From positions 1-64,000 of the forward strand of contig JAEWVF010000023.1 in the NCBI GenBank assembly GCA_023459215.1: a stretch of DNA of 64,000 nucleotides, given 5' to 3'. The translations under genes and the position numbers were made by a program. This document shows, piece by piece, positions 38,441 through 46,536 of the stretch. Source of the DNA: Chloroflexota bacterium (GTDB taxonomy: Bacteria > Chloroflexota > Anaerolineae > Anaerolineales > Villigracilaceae). The notes beneath the pieces were generated by a model that saw only the letters and a list, made by a program, of their open reading frames with translations, made no database searches and was not told where the DNA came from. Positions within the stretch are counted from its first letter, which is position 1. Each line of letters opens with the position of its first letter.

Positions 38441-38542
38441 CCGGCAAATGTCATCAATCCAGGCTATTATGGCGGCTAAATGTCATCATCCTTTTGTCAT
38501 CTCACACCAAAGCATAAGCGCAGGTTATCATCAATAATAAAA

Positions 38543-38590
38543 CAATATAATATTTGAATATATTGAAAAATATCTTTTTTCAACTATAAT
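38543..38590 (+). promoter_or_regulatory. promoter and palindrome before the XRE-cupin gene
   Basis: TTGAAA (38563-38568) and TATAAT (38585-38590) are 16 bp apart. The perfect inverted repeat CAATATA-N9-TATATTG (38543-38565) overlaps the -35 box, so autoregulation by the XRE protein is plausible. Confidence 0.6.
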
Positions 38591-38625
38591 AATATTTGAA
38601 ATAACAAATTCTGGAGACATACAAC

Positions 38626-39252
38626 ATGGGCCGCAACGGCAATTCCCCACTGATTGAAACCCTGGAAACTGAAGATATCGATGTCGGCTCACGGCTGCGC
38701 GTTATCCGAACCGGGCAAGGGCTTTCCATCCGCGCGTTGGCCGAACGGAGCGGATTGAATGTTAATACCCTCAGCCTGATCGAAAATGGTAAAACATCTC
38801 CCAGCGTCAGCACCTTGCAAGCCCTGGCGCAAAGCCTGGGGGTTCCGATCAGCGCATTCTTCGAAAAAATTCACGGCGAAAAGAAAATTGCCCACCAGAA
38901 ACACGGAAAACGCCCTCAGGCAGCCTTCTCGCATGGCAGCATTCAAGACCTCGGGGCAGGGATGCCGCGTTTTGGCGCTGAGCCGCTAATCGTTACCCTG
39001 AATCCCGGCGCTGATAGCGGGAAAACGCCCATCGTACATACCGGACGGGAGTTTGTGTACTGCATCGATGGGCAGGTTGAGTACCAGGTGGGTGCCAGCA
39101 ATTACATACTCGAACCCGGCGATAGTTTACTGTTCGAGGCTTACCTGCCGCATCGCTGGCGAAACCTGTCCGGGCTGGATTCGCATCTGCTCCTGGTTCT
39201 CTGTCCGGCAGACGAGCGCGATCAACCAAAAGAAAGACATTTTGCATCATAA
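38626..39252 (+). CDS. XRE-family regulator with cupin domain
   Basis: The 208-aa protein has an HTH at residues about 21-76 (GSRLRVIRTGQGLSIRALAERSGLNVNTLSLIENGKTSPSVSTLQALAQSLGVPISAFF) and a cupin at about 115-195 (GREFVYCIDGQVEYQVGASNYILEPGDSLLFEAYLPHRWRN). Such MerR-independent XRE-cupin regulators respond to small ligands. GGAG precedes the ATG. It is followed at 30 bp by the cytochrome and then the NifX-like gene, and probably controls this plus-strand operon. Confidence 0.92.
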   Translation: MGRNGNSPLIETLETEDIDVGSRLRVIRTGQGLSIRALAERSGLNVNTLSLIENGKTSPSVSTLQALAQSLGVPISAFFEKIHGEKKIAHQKHGKRPQAAFSHGSIQDLGAGMPRFGAEPLIVTLNPGADSGKTPIVHTGREFVYCIDGQVEYQVGASNYILEPGDSLLFEAYLPHRWRNLSGLDSHLLLVLCPADERDQPKERHFAS

Positions 39253-39282
39253 GCAACGATTCACCTTGAAAGGAGGTGTTGT

Positions 39283-39813
39283 ATGTTTACAAAACGAGGG
39301 ATTTTCTGGCTCACAGCGAGCCTGCTCACCGTTATCCTTTCACTCTCGCAAACTTATCCCAGCCAGGCAAAGGGGGAGTCGCCCGATTCCCCAACAAAGT
39401 GTATTACCTGCCACGAAAACCTGTACTACCTGCACGATACCGGCAAACACTATTGCATCAGTGAGGCTAGCCAGCGTTGCACAGATTGCCACGAAGGCGA
39501 CCCAACAACCACCGACAAAGACGCCGCCCACCAGGGACGCAGCGCACACCCGGTCATCAACGGCGATACATCCAAATGCCAGGAATGCCATCCAAACGAT
39601 TGCGCCGAACATGTGGTCAAATTCAACACCCTGGCAGGAATCCAGCCTGTGGTTGTCGCCATCGAACCCAGCCTGGTCGCGGCGCAAAGCGCTGATTTCC
39701 CCCAAATAGAGTCCCCAAGTCAAATTGACCTGGTCAGCCGCATCCTGGCCGGAGCGGGGATCATCGCCATTGCCCTGGCGGCCTTCATCATCTCATTGAG
39801 ACATCAAAACTAA
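39283..39813 (+). CDS. membrane-anchored three-heme c-type cytochrome
   Basis: The 176-aa protein has a signal peptide (GIFWLTASLLTVILSLSQTYPSQAKG), three CxxCH heme motifs (CITCH, CTDCH, CQECH) with spare His residues as ligands, and a C-terminal membrane helix (ILAGAGIIAIALAAFIISL) ending RHQN. It would carry electrons outside the membrane. The small size and lack of a partner reductase leave its circuit open. AAAGGAGGTG precedes the ATG. It is sandwiched between the XRE-cupin regulator and a NifX-like protein. Confidence 0.88.
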   Translation: MFTKRGIFWLTASLLTVILSLSQTYPSQAKGESPDSPTKCITCHENLYYLHDTGKHYCISEASQRCTDCHEGDPTTTDKDAAHQGRSAHPVINGDTSKCQECHPNDCAEHVVKFNTLAGIQPVVVAIEPSLVAAQSADFPQIESPSQIDLVSRILAGAGIIAIALAAFIISLRHQN

Positions 39814-39837
39814 CCCATCAAGCAAAAGGAATTCAAC

Positions 39838-40242
39838 ATGAAAATCGCCTTCATCACCGACGACGGAACCAGCATCAGCCAACATTTTGGGCGGGCCAGC
39901 CATTACCTGGTAGTCACCCTTGAAAACGGGAAAGAAGTTTCCCGTGAAATGCGCAACAAACTGGGCCATGCACACTTTGCCCAGGATGCGCACAGCCACG
40001 AACACGAACATCACGGTCAGGGGCACGGACACGATGCAGAATCGCACAACAAACACGTCCGCATGGCGGAGACAATCGCCGATTGCGAAACGCTGGTTTG
40101 CCGCGGTATGGGGGCAGGGGCCTACCAGAGTATGCAGGTTCAAGGCATTCGTCCGGTAGTCACCGACATCGCCTCAATCGACGAAGCCCTGGCCGCCCAT
40201 CTGACCGGGAAGCTGAACGACCATCCTGAAAAATTACACTAA
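39838..40242 (+). CDS. dinitrogenase iron-molybdenum cofactor (NifX/NafY-like) domain protein
   Basis: The 134-aa protein begins MKIAFITDDGTSISQHFGRASHYLVVTLENGKEV, the standard opening of the NifB/NifX fold, and has CETLVCRGMGAGAYQSMQVQGIRPVVTD. Between the two halves is a His-rich insertion (about 45-75: HSHEHEHHGQGHGHDAESHNKH) likely to bind metal. Family members bind FeMo-cofactor precursors, but many genomes without nitrogenase carry them. No nif genes are near. Its operon suggests a metal- or redox-linked role. Confidence 0.88.
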   Translation: MKIAFITDDGTSISQHFGRASHYLVVTLENGKEVSREMRNKLGHAHFAQDAHSHEHEHHGQGHGHDAESHNKHVRMAETIADCETLVCRGMGAGAYQSMQVQGIRPVVTDIASIDEALAAHLTGKLNDHPEKLH

Positions 40243-40407
40243 CATAACAAAGGCTCCCGAGGCCTTGTCTTCCATCCGAAAAGGGTCTAAACTATACGCA
40301 AGCGAACCTTTTGTCGCTGAGTGGGTTAAGAACGAGTACCCATTTACAAGCAACCAAAAGCTACCTTCTGGTTTAGAGAATCTTTCAGCACAGCAGGAGA
40401 AAAGACA

Positions 40408-41307
40408 ATGGCTGAAACCTCCGGGGCAATTGCCCATATTACCGCAAATACCACGTTAATCCCCACCATCAATGCCTATGAAATCTACCTGAACGACCAG
40501 GCGCGTTCACCGTATACCATCAAAGCCTTCATGTCCGATTTGCGCCTGCTGGCTTCCTACTTCCCCGCCGACCGCGCCCTGGGAGCTGTCACCACCGCCG
40601 ACCTGAACCTTTTCTTTGAGTGGATGCAGAAGGAACGCGGCATTCCGTGCAGTCCCAAAACCCTGGCGCGGCGCATCACCACCGTCAAATCCTTCTTCCG
40701 CTGGCTGCACAAGAATGGCGTCCTGATGCTCGATCCCGCCGAAAAGGTGGTGCAGAAATCGGCCATCAGCCCGCTGCCGCAAGTTTTGAGCGCAGATGAA
40801 GTTCAGTCGGTGCTGCTGGCTGCTGACCGCTATCGCCGCAAGGCCAAACCGGATGCGCGCCCCTACACCCTGCTCGCGCTGCTGTTGACCACCGGCATCA
40901 AGAAAAGCGAATGCCTGGGCATTCACCTGAACCACATCGACCTCGAAGCGCCCAGCGGCCCGCTGGTTTTTATCCGCTACGCCAGCCCGACCAACCGTTA
41001 CAAGGAACGCAAACTGACCTTGAGCGATGAGTGGATCCCCGCTTACGAAGAATACGTCAGCCAGTACAACCCGCTCGACAAGCTCTTCCCCTGGTCGCCG
41101 CGCCGTCTCGAATACCTGCTCGAAGATATTGGCAACGACGCCGGGCTTGACAAGCACCTTTCCTTCGATATGTGCCGCTGGACTTACGCCCTGAGCGAAT
41201 ACCAGCGCGGCGTCGATACCGACGCCATCCGCCAGAACCTGGGCGTTTCAAAAATCCAGTGGCGCGAATTGAACATGAAGCTCAGGCAGCTTGCCGGACA
41301 AGCCTGA
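40408..41307 (+). CDS. tyrosine recombinase-like protein lacking catalytic residues
   Basis: The 299-aa protein has the XerC/D plan: a SAM-like N-terminal domain (INAYEIYLNDQARSPYTIKAFMSDLRLLASYF, residues 21-105) and a recombinase C-terminal domain (about 125-290). The catalytic set is degraded: TGIKKSE has Lys165 where Arg is expected, DMCRW has Asp254 where His is expected (Arg257 and Trp258 remain), and the Tyr position is Asn289 (LGVSKIQWRELN). It should bind DNA without cutting it. GGAGA precedes the ATG. The 165 bp upstream hold no other feature that I see. Confidence 0.8.
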   Translation: MAETSGAIAHITANTTLIPTINAYEIYLNDQARSPYTIKAFMSDLRLLASYFPADRALGAVTTADLNLFFEWMQKERGIPCSPKTLARRITTVKSFFRWLHKNGVLMLDPAEKVVQKSAISPLPQVLSADEVQSVLLAADRYRRKAKPDARPYTLLALLLTTGIKKSECLGIHLNHIDLEAPSGPLVFIRYASPTNRYKERKLTLSDEWIPAYEEYVSQYNPLDKLFPWSPRRLEYLLEDIGNDAGLDKHLSFDMCRWTYALSEYQRGVDTDAIRQNLGVSKIQWRELNMKLRQLAGQA

Positions 41308-41320
41308 CAAATCCCGCACA

Positions 41321-41348
41321 AAAAAGGCTCCCATCACGGGAGCCTTTT
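41321..41348. terminator. terminator between the recombinase-like and tilS genes
   Basis: AAAAAGGCTCCC-ATCAC-GGGAGCCTTTT. It overlaps the last codons of tilS and serves both converging transcripts. Confidence 0.85.
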
Positions 41349-42686
41349 CAATTCCAGCCTGATTGCGCGTTCCGTTTGCGCGCTGACCTTAAAACGTTCC
41401 CCCATACGCAGGCCGGGAACCCAGGCGATTTCAGCCTCCACGCACAGCACCGGCCAGTGCTTTCTTAATCTTTTTGGGATTTTCAGATTAACGAACAAGT
41501 CCGACAGCTTTACCGTTTGGCCGGGCATGCCCAGCGGCTCGAAGCGGTCACCGGGGCGGAACGGGCGCAGCGTGAGCCTGCCAGCCGCTAAATCGGCATC
41601 CAGCAACGCTGAAAAGCGGTCCGTGAGCGGCGAAGCAACCTGCGCAACCTGTTCGCAGGCCAAAACCCAATCGCCGAACGTGTTCCGGCCATCCTGGATG
41701 TAAACCGGCTCATCCACCTGGGGCTGGTCGGCAGGCAAACTGGATTCATCATCGGTCAGGTGCAAGAAACCAGCTTCGATCACCGTTTTCAGTCCGCCGG
41801 CCAACTCTGCTGCGGTCAGGGCGGCGGCGCGTTCGAGCGCAGAAAAATCCACGTCGCGCAGGCCAGGTTTCAGCGCAAAAGCGGCCCGCCGAAACAGGTT
41901 GCGCCGCAGAGCGAGGGGCATCTCACGCAGTTTGGACAAATCAAAAGAAACGTAGCGACGGCCAGAGGCGATCACCGACCTGTCCCAGGCCGAATCGACC
42001 AGTTGGTTGAGTAATTCATAATCACCCTGCAACGCCTGGGCAGAGCGGGCCAAAGAACGGCGAATCTGCGGATTGTATGCTTCGAGTTGGGGTAGCAGTT
42101 CATGGCGCAAGCGATTACGGAAATAGGTTGTATCCGCGTTGCTGGCATCGGTCAGATAACGAATGCCATGCCCACGGCAATAGGCTTCGGTTTCCTGGCG
42201 CGTCCAGGGGAGCAGCGGTCGCACCAGCGGAATTTTGGCATCGAAAACGGGCAGAATCGTACGCGGCAGCATCCCTTTCAGCCCGGCAAGCCCCGAGCCG
42301 TGCAGGAAATGCATCAGGAGCGTTTCGGCCTGGTCGTCGGCTGTGTGGCCGGTAGCAACGGCCTGCGCCCCGGCGCTGCGCGCTGCGCGGAAGAGGAAAC
42401 GATAGCGCATCTCGCGCGCCGCTTCTTCAATGGGCAGGCCTTGCGCCGCAGCATATGCCGCTACGTCGCCGGAATCGGTCACGAAGGGCAGCCCCAGTTC
42501 CGCGGCCAATTCACCCACAAAGGCGGCATCAGAATCGGCTTCGGGTCTGAGGCGGTGATTGTAATGGGCAACCAGCAACGGGTAGCCCGCTGCGCGCAGA
42601 ACATGCAAAAGGGCCAGCGAATCCGCTCCACCGGAAACCGCCGCCAGCACCACATCCGTCTTTTTTAATCCGCATTCTGCAAGCAT
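41334..42686 (-). CDS. tilS: tRNA(Ile)-lysidine synthase
   Basis: It converts C34 of the CAU-anticodon tRNA-Ile to lysidine using ATP and lysine. The PP-loop SGGADS (residues 18-23) is intact, followed by VAHYNHRLRPEADSDAAFV, EEAAREMRYRFL, ATGHTADDQAETLLMHFLHGSGLAGLKGM and DASNADTTYFRNRLRHELLP. The C-terminal domain (about 350-450, RLTLRPFRPGDRFEPLGMPGQTVKLSDLFVNLKIPKRLR) is the TilS-specific recognition domain. It has the normal length of 450 aa. It lies 23 bp downstream of the esterase gene on the same strand. Confidence 0.96.
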   Translation of the reverse strand: MLAECGLKKTDVVLAAVSGGADSLALLHVLRAAGYPLLVAHYNHRLRPEADSDAAFVGELAAELGLPFVTDSGDVAAYAAAQGLPIEEAAREMRYRFLFRAARSAGAQAVATGHTADDQAETLLMHFLHGSGLAGLKGMLPRTILPVFDAKIPLVRPLLPWTRQETEAYCRGHGIRYLTDASNADTTYFRNRLRHELLPQLEAYNPQIRRSLARSAQALQGDYELLNQLVDSAWDRSVIASGRRYVSFDLSKLREMPLALRRNLFRRAAFALKPGLRDVDFSALERAAALTAAELAGGLKTVIEAGFLHLTDDESSLPADQPQVDEPVYIQDGRNTFGDWVLACEQVAQVASPLTDRFSALLDADLAAGRLTLRPFRPGDRFEPLGMPGQTVKLSDLFVNLKIPKRLRKHWPVLCVEAEIAWVPGLRMGERFKVSAQTERAIRLELKRLP

Positions 42687-42709
42687 AAAAATATTAAACC
42701 ACGTTTTGT

Positions 42710-43624
42710 TTACGGGGTGTCCATGAATTGTGCGCCATACCAGGCCAGGTATTCGGCAACATGACTGCTCCAGTAGGACTCGTCATGGAAACCCAGGTTA
42801 TAGTGCCACTCGTGGGCATAGCCCAGTTCGTTGAGCAGGTCGGTAAAACGCTGAATTTCACGAAAATCCACATCCTTGTCACCGGCGTCAATGTAAAAGG
42901 TGGGGCGCTGCTCGAGTGGAATATCACGCAAGCGGACAGGCAGGGCGCTGTTGTTGGAATAAAAAATGGCCGGTGAATGCGCTCCGACCACACCAAACAA
43001 GCGCGGATGGCGCGAGGCCAGGTAGATGGCCCAGGCGCCACCGCGACTCAAACCGCCGATGGCGCGCGATGCGGGCTGAGCCAGCGTGCGATAGGATTCG
43101 TCGATCTGGACAACAAGCTGCTCGATAAAAACCTGTTCGAACTTGTACTCGCGCGGCTGCTTGAAGGAATGGTCAAAGGGCAAGACAATCAGGTAGGCCG
43201 GAATGTCGCCAGAGCGCATCAGACGTTCAGCATGTTCGGCTACGCCGAGATCAAGCCACTGGTCTTGAGTGAAATTCTGGCCATGCAGCAGGTAGAGGAC
43301 CGGATAGCGCTGCCCAGGCTGCTCGGCATAGCAGGGTGGGAGCAGAACATGATAATCCATCGGCTTATCGAGCAGGCCCTGGCCAACCGAACCCGAATCC
43401 AGCCGGGCCGGTGAACAGGCCAGGGGAGTTGCCGTGGAAGTTGCCGTGGGCGAAGGGGAAGCTGTCTCCGCTGGAAGGAGTGTTTCCGGTGTATGCAAGG
43501 ATGCGGTTGGCGACAAAGCCAAAGCTGTCGGTGTGGCAGGCGGCTGCGCCGGTGTACAAGCAACCAGGGCAAAGACCGATAAGGCAACCAGGCTAGAAAG
43601 AATATCCGTTTTCGATTTATACAT
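42710..43624 (-). CDS. esterase-family lipoprotein (alpha/beta hydrolase)
   Basis: The 304-aa protein has a lipoprotein signal (SSLVALSVFALVAC), a Thr/Pro-rich spacer to about residue 70 and an enterochelin-esterase-like hydrolase domain: YPVLYLLHGQNFTQDQW, the nucleophile elbow GGLSRGG, and the C-terminal Asp/His region (YIDAGDKDVDF...WHYNLGFHDESYWSSH). Substrate unknown. The ATG at 43624 is preferred; a longer reading (to 43780) runs through the antisense strand of tRNA-Pro and its terminator and is false. Confidence 0.87.
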   Translation of the reverse strand: MYKSKTDILSSLVALSVFALVACTPAQPPATPTALALSPTASLHTPETLLPAETASPSPTATSTATPLACSPARLDSGSVGQGLLDKPMDYHVLLPPCYAEQPGQRYPVLYLLHGQNFTQDQWLDLGVAEHAERLMRSGDIPAYLIVLPFDHSFKQPREYKFEQVFIEQLVVQIDESYRTLAQPASRAIGGLSRGGAWAIYLASRHPRLFGVVGAHSPAIFYSNNSALPVRLRDIPLEQRPTFYIDAGDKDVDFREIQRFTDLLNELGYAHEWHYNLGFHDESYWSSHVAEYLAWYGAQFMDTP

Positions 43625-43662
43625 TGACTTTGAACCCAGGTTCGGATTATACTCGCGCTGTT

Positions 43663-43738
43663 CGGGGTGTAGCGCAGTTGGCAGCGCACCGCGTTTGGGA
43701 CGCGGGGGCCGGCGGTTCAAGTCCGCCCACCCCGACCA
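43663..43738 (+). tRNA. tRNA-Pro (anticodon TGG)
   Basis: The acceptor stem CGGGGTG pairs with CACCCCG, the D-arm is GCGC/GCGC, the anticodon stem CCGCG/CGCGG holds the loop TTTGGGA, and the T-arm is GGCGG/CCGCC with loop TTCAAGT. The anticodon TGG reads proline codons. The discriminator is A, and CCA is encoded (43736-43738). The 3' end is repeated 76 bp downstream with its terminator. Confidence 0.96.
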
Positions 43739-43745
43739 GAAATTC

Positions 43746-43775
43746 AAAACCGTCGGCCATTTGGCTGACGGTTTT
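43746..43775 (+). terminator. terminator of tRNA-Pro, unit 1
   Basis: AAAACCGTCGGCCA and TGGCTGACGGTTTT form a 14-bp stem (one G-T pair) with a 2-base loop. Confidence 0.85.
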
Positions 43776-43823
43776 CCCATTCAGGGAATGACACAAGTCC
43801 GCCCACCCCGACCAGAAACTCAG

Positions 43824-43851
43824 AACCGTCAGCAATTGGGCTGGCGGTTTT
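43824..43851 (+). terminator. terminator of repeat unit 2
   Basis: AACCGTCAGC and GCTGGCGGTT form a 10-bp stem followed by TTCCC. Sequence differs from unit 1 but the pairing is kept. Confidence 0.8.
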
Positions 43852-43966
43852 CCCATTCAGGGAATGACACAACAATTATTTAGGACTCTTGGCCAGGTTT
43901 TTGCTTTCGCCAGCGAGCCAGAAATGGCTTAAAATAGAGTCCCAATCGAACTTTCCCGGAGGCCCC

Positions 43967-44263
43967 ATGGCTCGCGCCAAATTTGACATCATTCTCGAGA
44001 CCGTCCGTTACGCGCCGGATGGAAAAATTGAACTGGCGCGCGTTTTTGAACGGCGCGGTTTCGCCTATTCGGATCATTTCCTGATGACGCGCGCAACCCT
44101 GCTTGAAAAAATCAAGAGCGGCAAAAAATGTGTCACCGGCCAGCGCCAGGAATTCCTGGCAGGAACGTTCGAAACAGGGAAACCCGTGCTGGTTGCGGGC
44201 GAGTTCATCAGCACTTCCCCCGATGCTGGCAAAGATTTTCTCGAAAATGTCCCCATCTTTTAG
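43967..44263 (+). CDS. hypothetical protein (98 aa)
   Basis: A small soluble protein (MARAKFDIILETVRYAPDGKIELARVFERRGFAYSDHFLMTRATLLEKIKSGKKCVTGQR...GEFISTSPDAGKDFLENVPIF). The pattern suggests a small beta-barrel-like fold, but I do not recognise a family. The ATG at 43967 follows CGGAGG. It is 24 bp upstream of the NERD-like gene and probably co-transcribed. Confidence 0.72.
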   Translation: MARAKFDIILETVRYAPDGKIELARVFERRGFAYSDHFLMTRATLLEKIKSGKKCVTGQRQEFLAGTFETGKPVLVAGEFISTSPDAGKDFLENVPIF

Positions 44264-44287
44264 CACCGAATTGTCTCGGAGGCTGGC

Positions 44288-45205
44288 ATGAAAATCATCG
44301 ACAAAACTCCTTTCCGTAAAGAAGACGGCACAATCAGCTTCGTGGATCGTGTCCAGGCCACATTCAAATACGGCCTGAACTGGTATGGCCGCGTCCAGGC
44401 CCAGGAGAAGATTATCCCCGTGCTCGAAAAGCATCTGGGCCGAAATTTTATCCTGATGCGCAATGTCACCCTGGGCGGGACCGAAGTGGAACTGCCAACC
44501 ATCCTGATCGGGCCTCCCGGCGTAATCCTGATCAATGTGATGACAGAGCAAGGAGTCTTCCGCGCCAAGGAAGACGAGTGGGGCAAAATTGCGGGCAGCC
44601 AGTTTGTCCCCGAAAAAGTCAATCAACTGGCGCGCACCTCACGCATGGGCCAGGTTTTGCAGGTATTTCTTGACCGGGCCGGACTCAAGGGAATGCTCAA
44701 TGTCGAAGCGGTCTTGCTCTCCGCCGACCCTGGCACACATATCGAATCTGTCCGCCCGATCGTGCGCATTGTCATGAGCGACGCCCTGGAAAGATTCGCG
44801 GTATCACTCGCCCAGGCCAAAGCCAGCCTCAGCCCGGAAGCCTGCGCATCGATTGCCCAAATTATCCTGACTGGCAAATCAGCCCGTCAGGCCGCCGCCG
44901 AACCGCTCCAGGAAGAAACCGAATACCAGACCGAGCCAAAGGAAAACAAGGCTTTCTTCCAGGATGAGCCGCAAGCGCCCAAGTCGGATGGCGCGCTTGG
45001 AGAGTTCAGCTTCGCCGACGACAGTCAAGAAGAACAACCGGCCAGTCAGCCCCAGGCGAAAAAGAAGAAAACCGGCAAGAAAGGCCAGACCCGGATTGCA
45101 GGCCTGACGGTTCCGCAATTGGCGATCCTGGGGGGCATCCTGTTTTTCTGGCTGTGTATCGTGATTGGCTTCATTCTCTACGTAAATTCCCAACTCAATG
45201 TCTAA
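44288..45205 (+). CDS. NERD-like domain protein with C-terminal membrane anchor
   Basis: Residues about 30-125 resemble the nuclease-related (NERD) fold: GRVQAQEKIIPVLEKHLGRNFILMRNVTLGGTEVELPTILIGPPGVILINVMTEQGVFRAKEDEW. In active NERD proteins the strand ends E-x-K; here it reads INVMTEQG, so nuclease activity is doubtful. Residues about 200-270 are acidic then Lys-rich (KKKKTGKKGQTR) and a single helix (LAILGGILFFWLCIVIGFILYV) ends the protein, which is 305 aa. It overlaps the GT2 gene by 8 bp. Confidence 0.75.
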   Translation: MKIIDKTPFRKEDGTISFVDRVQATFKYGLNWYGRVQAQEKIIPVLEKHLGRNFILMRNVTLGGTEVELPTILIGPPGVILINVMTEQGVFRAKEDEWGKIAGSQFVPEKVNQLARTSRMGQVLQVFLDRAGLKGMLNVEAVLLSADPGTHIESVRPIVRIVMSDALERFAVSLAQAKASLSPEACASIAQIILTGKSARQAAAEPLQEETEYQTEPKENKAFFQDEPQAPKSDGALGEFSFADDSQEEQPASQPQAKKKKTGKKGQTRIAGLTVPQLAILGGILFFWLCIVIGFILYVNSQLNV

Positions 45206-45917
45206 TCCTTACCTTAGCATCATCATCCCCGCCCACAACGAAGAAAACCGCCTGCCAGAAACCCTGACCGAGGTGGTTCAGTTCATTCAAAAGCAAACTT
45301 ACCAAGCCGAAATATTGGTTGTCGAGAACGCCAGCCGCGACAATACCCTCAAAATCGCCCAGGATTTTGCCGCGCGCCATGCCTTTATTCAAGCCATACA
45401 CGAAGATTTGCCCGGCAAAGGCCGCGCCGTGCGCACCGGTATGCTGGCAGCCAAAGGGGAATATCGTTTTTTTGCCGACGCCGACCTTTCGATGCCAATC
45501 GCTGAGGTCAACCGCTTCCTGCCGCCGGCAGTGGATGCCCCGATTGCAATTGCCTCGCGTGAAGCCCCAGGCGCGATTCGCTACGATGAACCTGCCTATC
45601 GTCATATCACCGGGCGGGTCTTCAACAGCCTGATCCGCATCCTGGTGCTGCCAAAACTGCAAGACACCCAATGCGGCTTCAAAATGTTCCGCGCCGATGT
45701 GGCTGAAGAACTTTTCAAGCGCCAAACCCTGATGGGCTGGTCCTTCGACGTTGAACTGCTCTACATCGCCCGGCTGCACGGGCTGTCCATTCTCGAAATT
45801 CCCATCCCGTGGTATTTCAACCCCGAAAGCAAAGTTAACGTATTGCGCGATTCGTGGCGCATGTTCCGCGATTTGCTGCTTATTCGCCAAAATGGGCGAC
45901 TCGGTATGTATGCGTGA
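45198..45917 (+). CDS. glycosyltransferase family 2 (dolichyl-phosphate sugar synthase-like)
   Basis: The 239-aa protein has the GT-A fold: LSIIIPAHNEENRLPETLTEVV, ILVVENASRDNT, GKGRAVRTGMLAAKGEYRFFADADLSMPI, where DAD binds the metal and nucleotide sugar, and DTQCGFKMFRADVAEELFKRQTLMGWSFDVELLYIARLHG. This layout is typical of enzymes that load a sugar onto a polyprenyl phosphate. It lacks membrane helices. It overlaps the NERD-like gene by 8 bp and rnhB by 8 bp. Confidence 0.9.
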   Translation: MSNPYLSIIIPAHNEENRLPETLTEVVQFIQKQTYQAEILVVENASRDNTLKIAQDFAARHAFIQAIHEDLPGKGRAVRTGMLAAKGEYRFFADADLSMPIAEVNRFLPPAVDAPIAIASREAPGAIRYDEPAYRHITGRVFNSLIRILVLPKLQDTQCGFKMFRADVAEELFKRQTLMGWSFDVELLYIARLHGLSILEIPIPWYFNPESKVNVLRDSWRMFRDLLLIRQNGRLGMYA

Positions 45918-46536
45918 AACCCCTGGCCTCAACCTGGAACAGGCGCTCTGGGAGCAAGGCTACCAATTTATCGGGGGAATGGATGAGGCGGGTCGCGGGG
46001 CCTGGGCCGGCCCCGTTATGGCGGCAGTGGTCATCCTGCCAAACAACCCCCAACTCAGACTCACCTTGAGCGGCGTGCGCGACTCGAAGCAAATGACACC
46101 CCGACAGCGTTCGCGCTGGGCGCTGGAAGTAAAAGCGGTTGCCCTGGCCTGGTCGGTGGGCGAGGCTTCTCCAGCCGAGATCGACGAAATCGGCATCCTG
46201 CCAGCCACCCGCCTGGCATTCAGCCGGGCCATCCAGGGCTGCGAGTTGATGCCGCAATACCTGTTGATGGATTACATTCATTGGCCGGGGCTGAAAAATC
46301 CGCACCAGATGATGCCCAAAGGCGAAAGCCGATCCCTGAGCATTGCGGCGGCATCCGTCCTGGCCAAGACCACCCGCGACCAGCGCATGATCGAGCTGGA
46401 TGGACAGGTTCCAGGCTACGGGTTGGCGCGTCACAAAGGCTATGGGACGGCCATCCACGCCGAGGCGTTGCAGCGGCTCGGGACCAGCAACCTCCACCGG
46501 CGTTCTTTTTCCATCCCGCAAAAACTAGAAAATTGA
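45910..46536 (+). CDS. rnhB: ribonuclease HII
   Basis: It removes ribonucleotides from DNA and RNA of hybrids. Landmarks are IGGMDEAGRGAWAGPVMAAVV with the DE and G residues of the active site, SGVRDSKQMTPRQR, LLMDYIHWPG with the third Asp, and KGESRSLSIAAASVLAKTTRDQRM, with HKGYGTAIH near the end. It is 208 aa, normal for RNase HII. The ATG at 45910 overlaps the GT2 stop (ATGCGTGA). Its last 12 bp overlap the end of convergent chrA. Confidence 0.95.
   Translation: MRETPGLNLEQALWEQGYQFIGGMDEAGRGAWAGPVMAAVVILPNNPQLRLTLSGVRDSKQMTPRQRSRWALEVKAVALAWSVGEASPAEIDEIGILPATRLAFSRAIQGCELMPQYLLMDYIHWPGLKNPHQMMPKGESRSLSIAAASVLAKTTRDQRMIELDGQVPGYGLARHKGYGTAIHAEALQRLGTSNLHRRSFSIPQKLEN

Larger units (their letters stand above)
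43718..43869. repeat. tandem duplication of tRNA-Pro 3' end plus terminator
   Basis: Two 76-bp units (43718-43793 and 43794-43869) each hold CAAGTCCGCCCACC...CGACCAGAA (tRNA T-loop to 3' end), a terminator hairpin, and CCCATTCAGGGAATGACA. Unit 1 is the real tRNA end; unit 2 has no 5' half. The units differ at a few positions, mostly within the hairpin, where pairing is retained through G-T pairs. Confidence 0.92.

Noticed and set aside
40408..41307. Integrase marking an integrated element attached to a tRNA
   Set aside because: The recombinase-like protein lacks the catalytic residues, lies 2.4 kb from tRNA-Pro, and the genes around it are housekeeping.
43624..43780. N-terminal extension of the esterase gene (ORF open to 43780 on the minus strand)
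   Set aside because: It reads through the antisense strand of tRNA-Pro and its terminator; the lipoprotein signal begins at 43624, which is a natural start.
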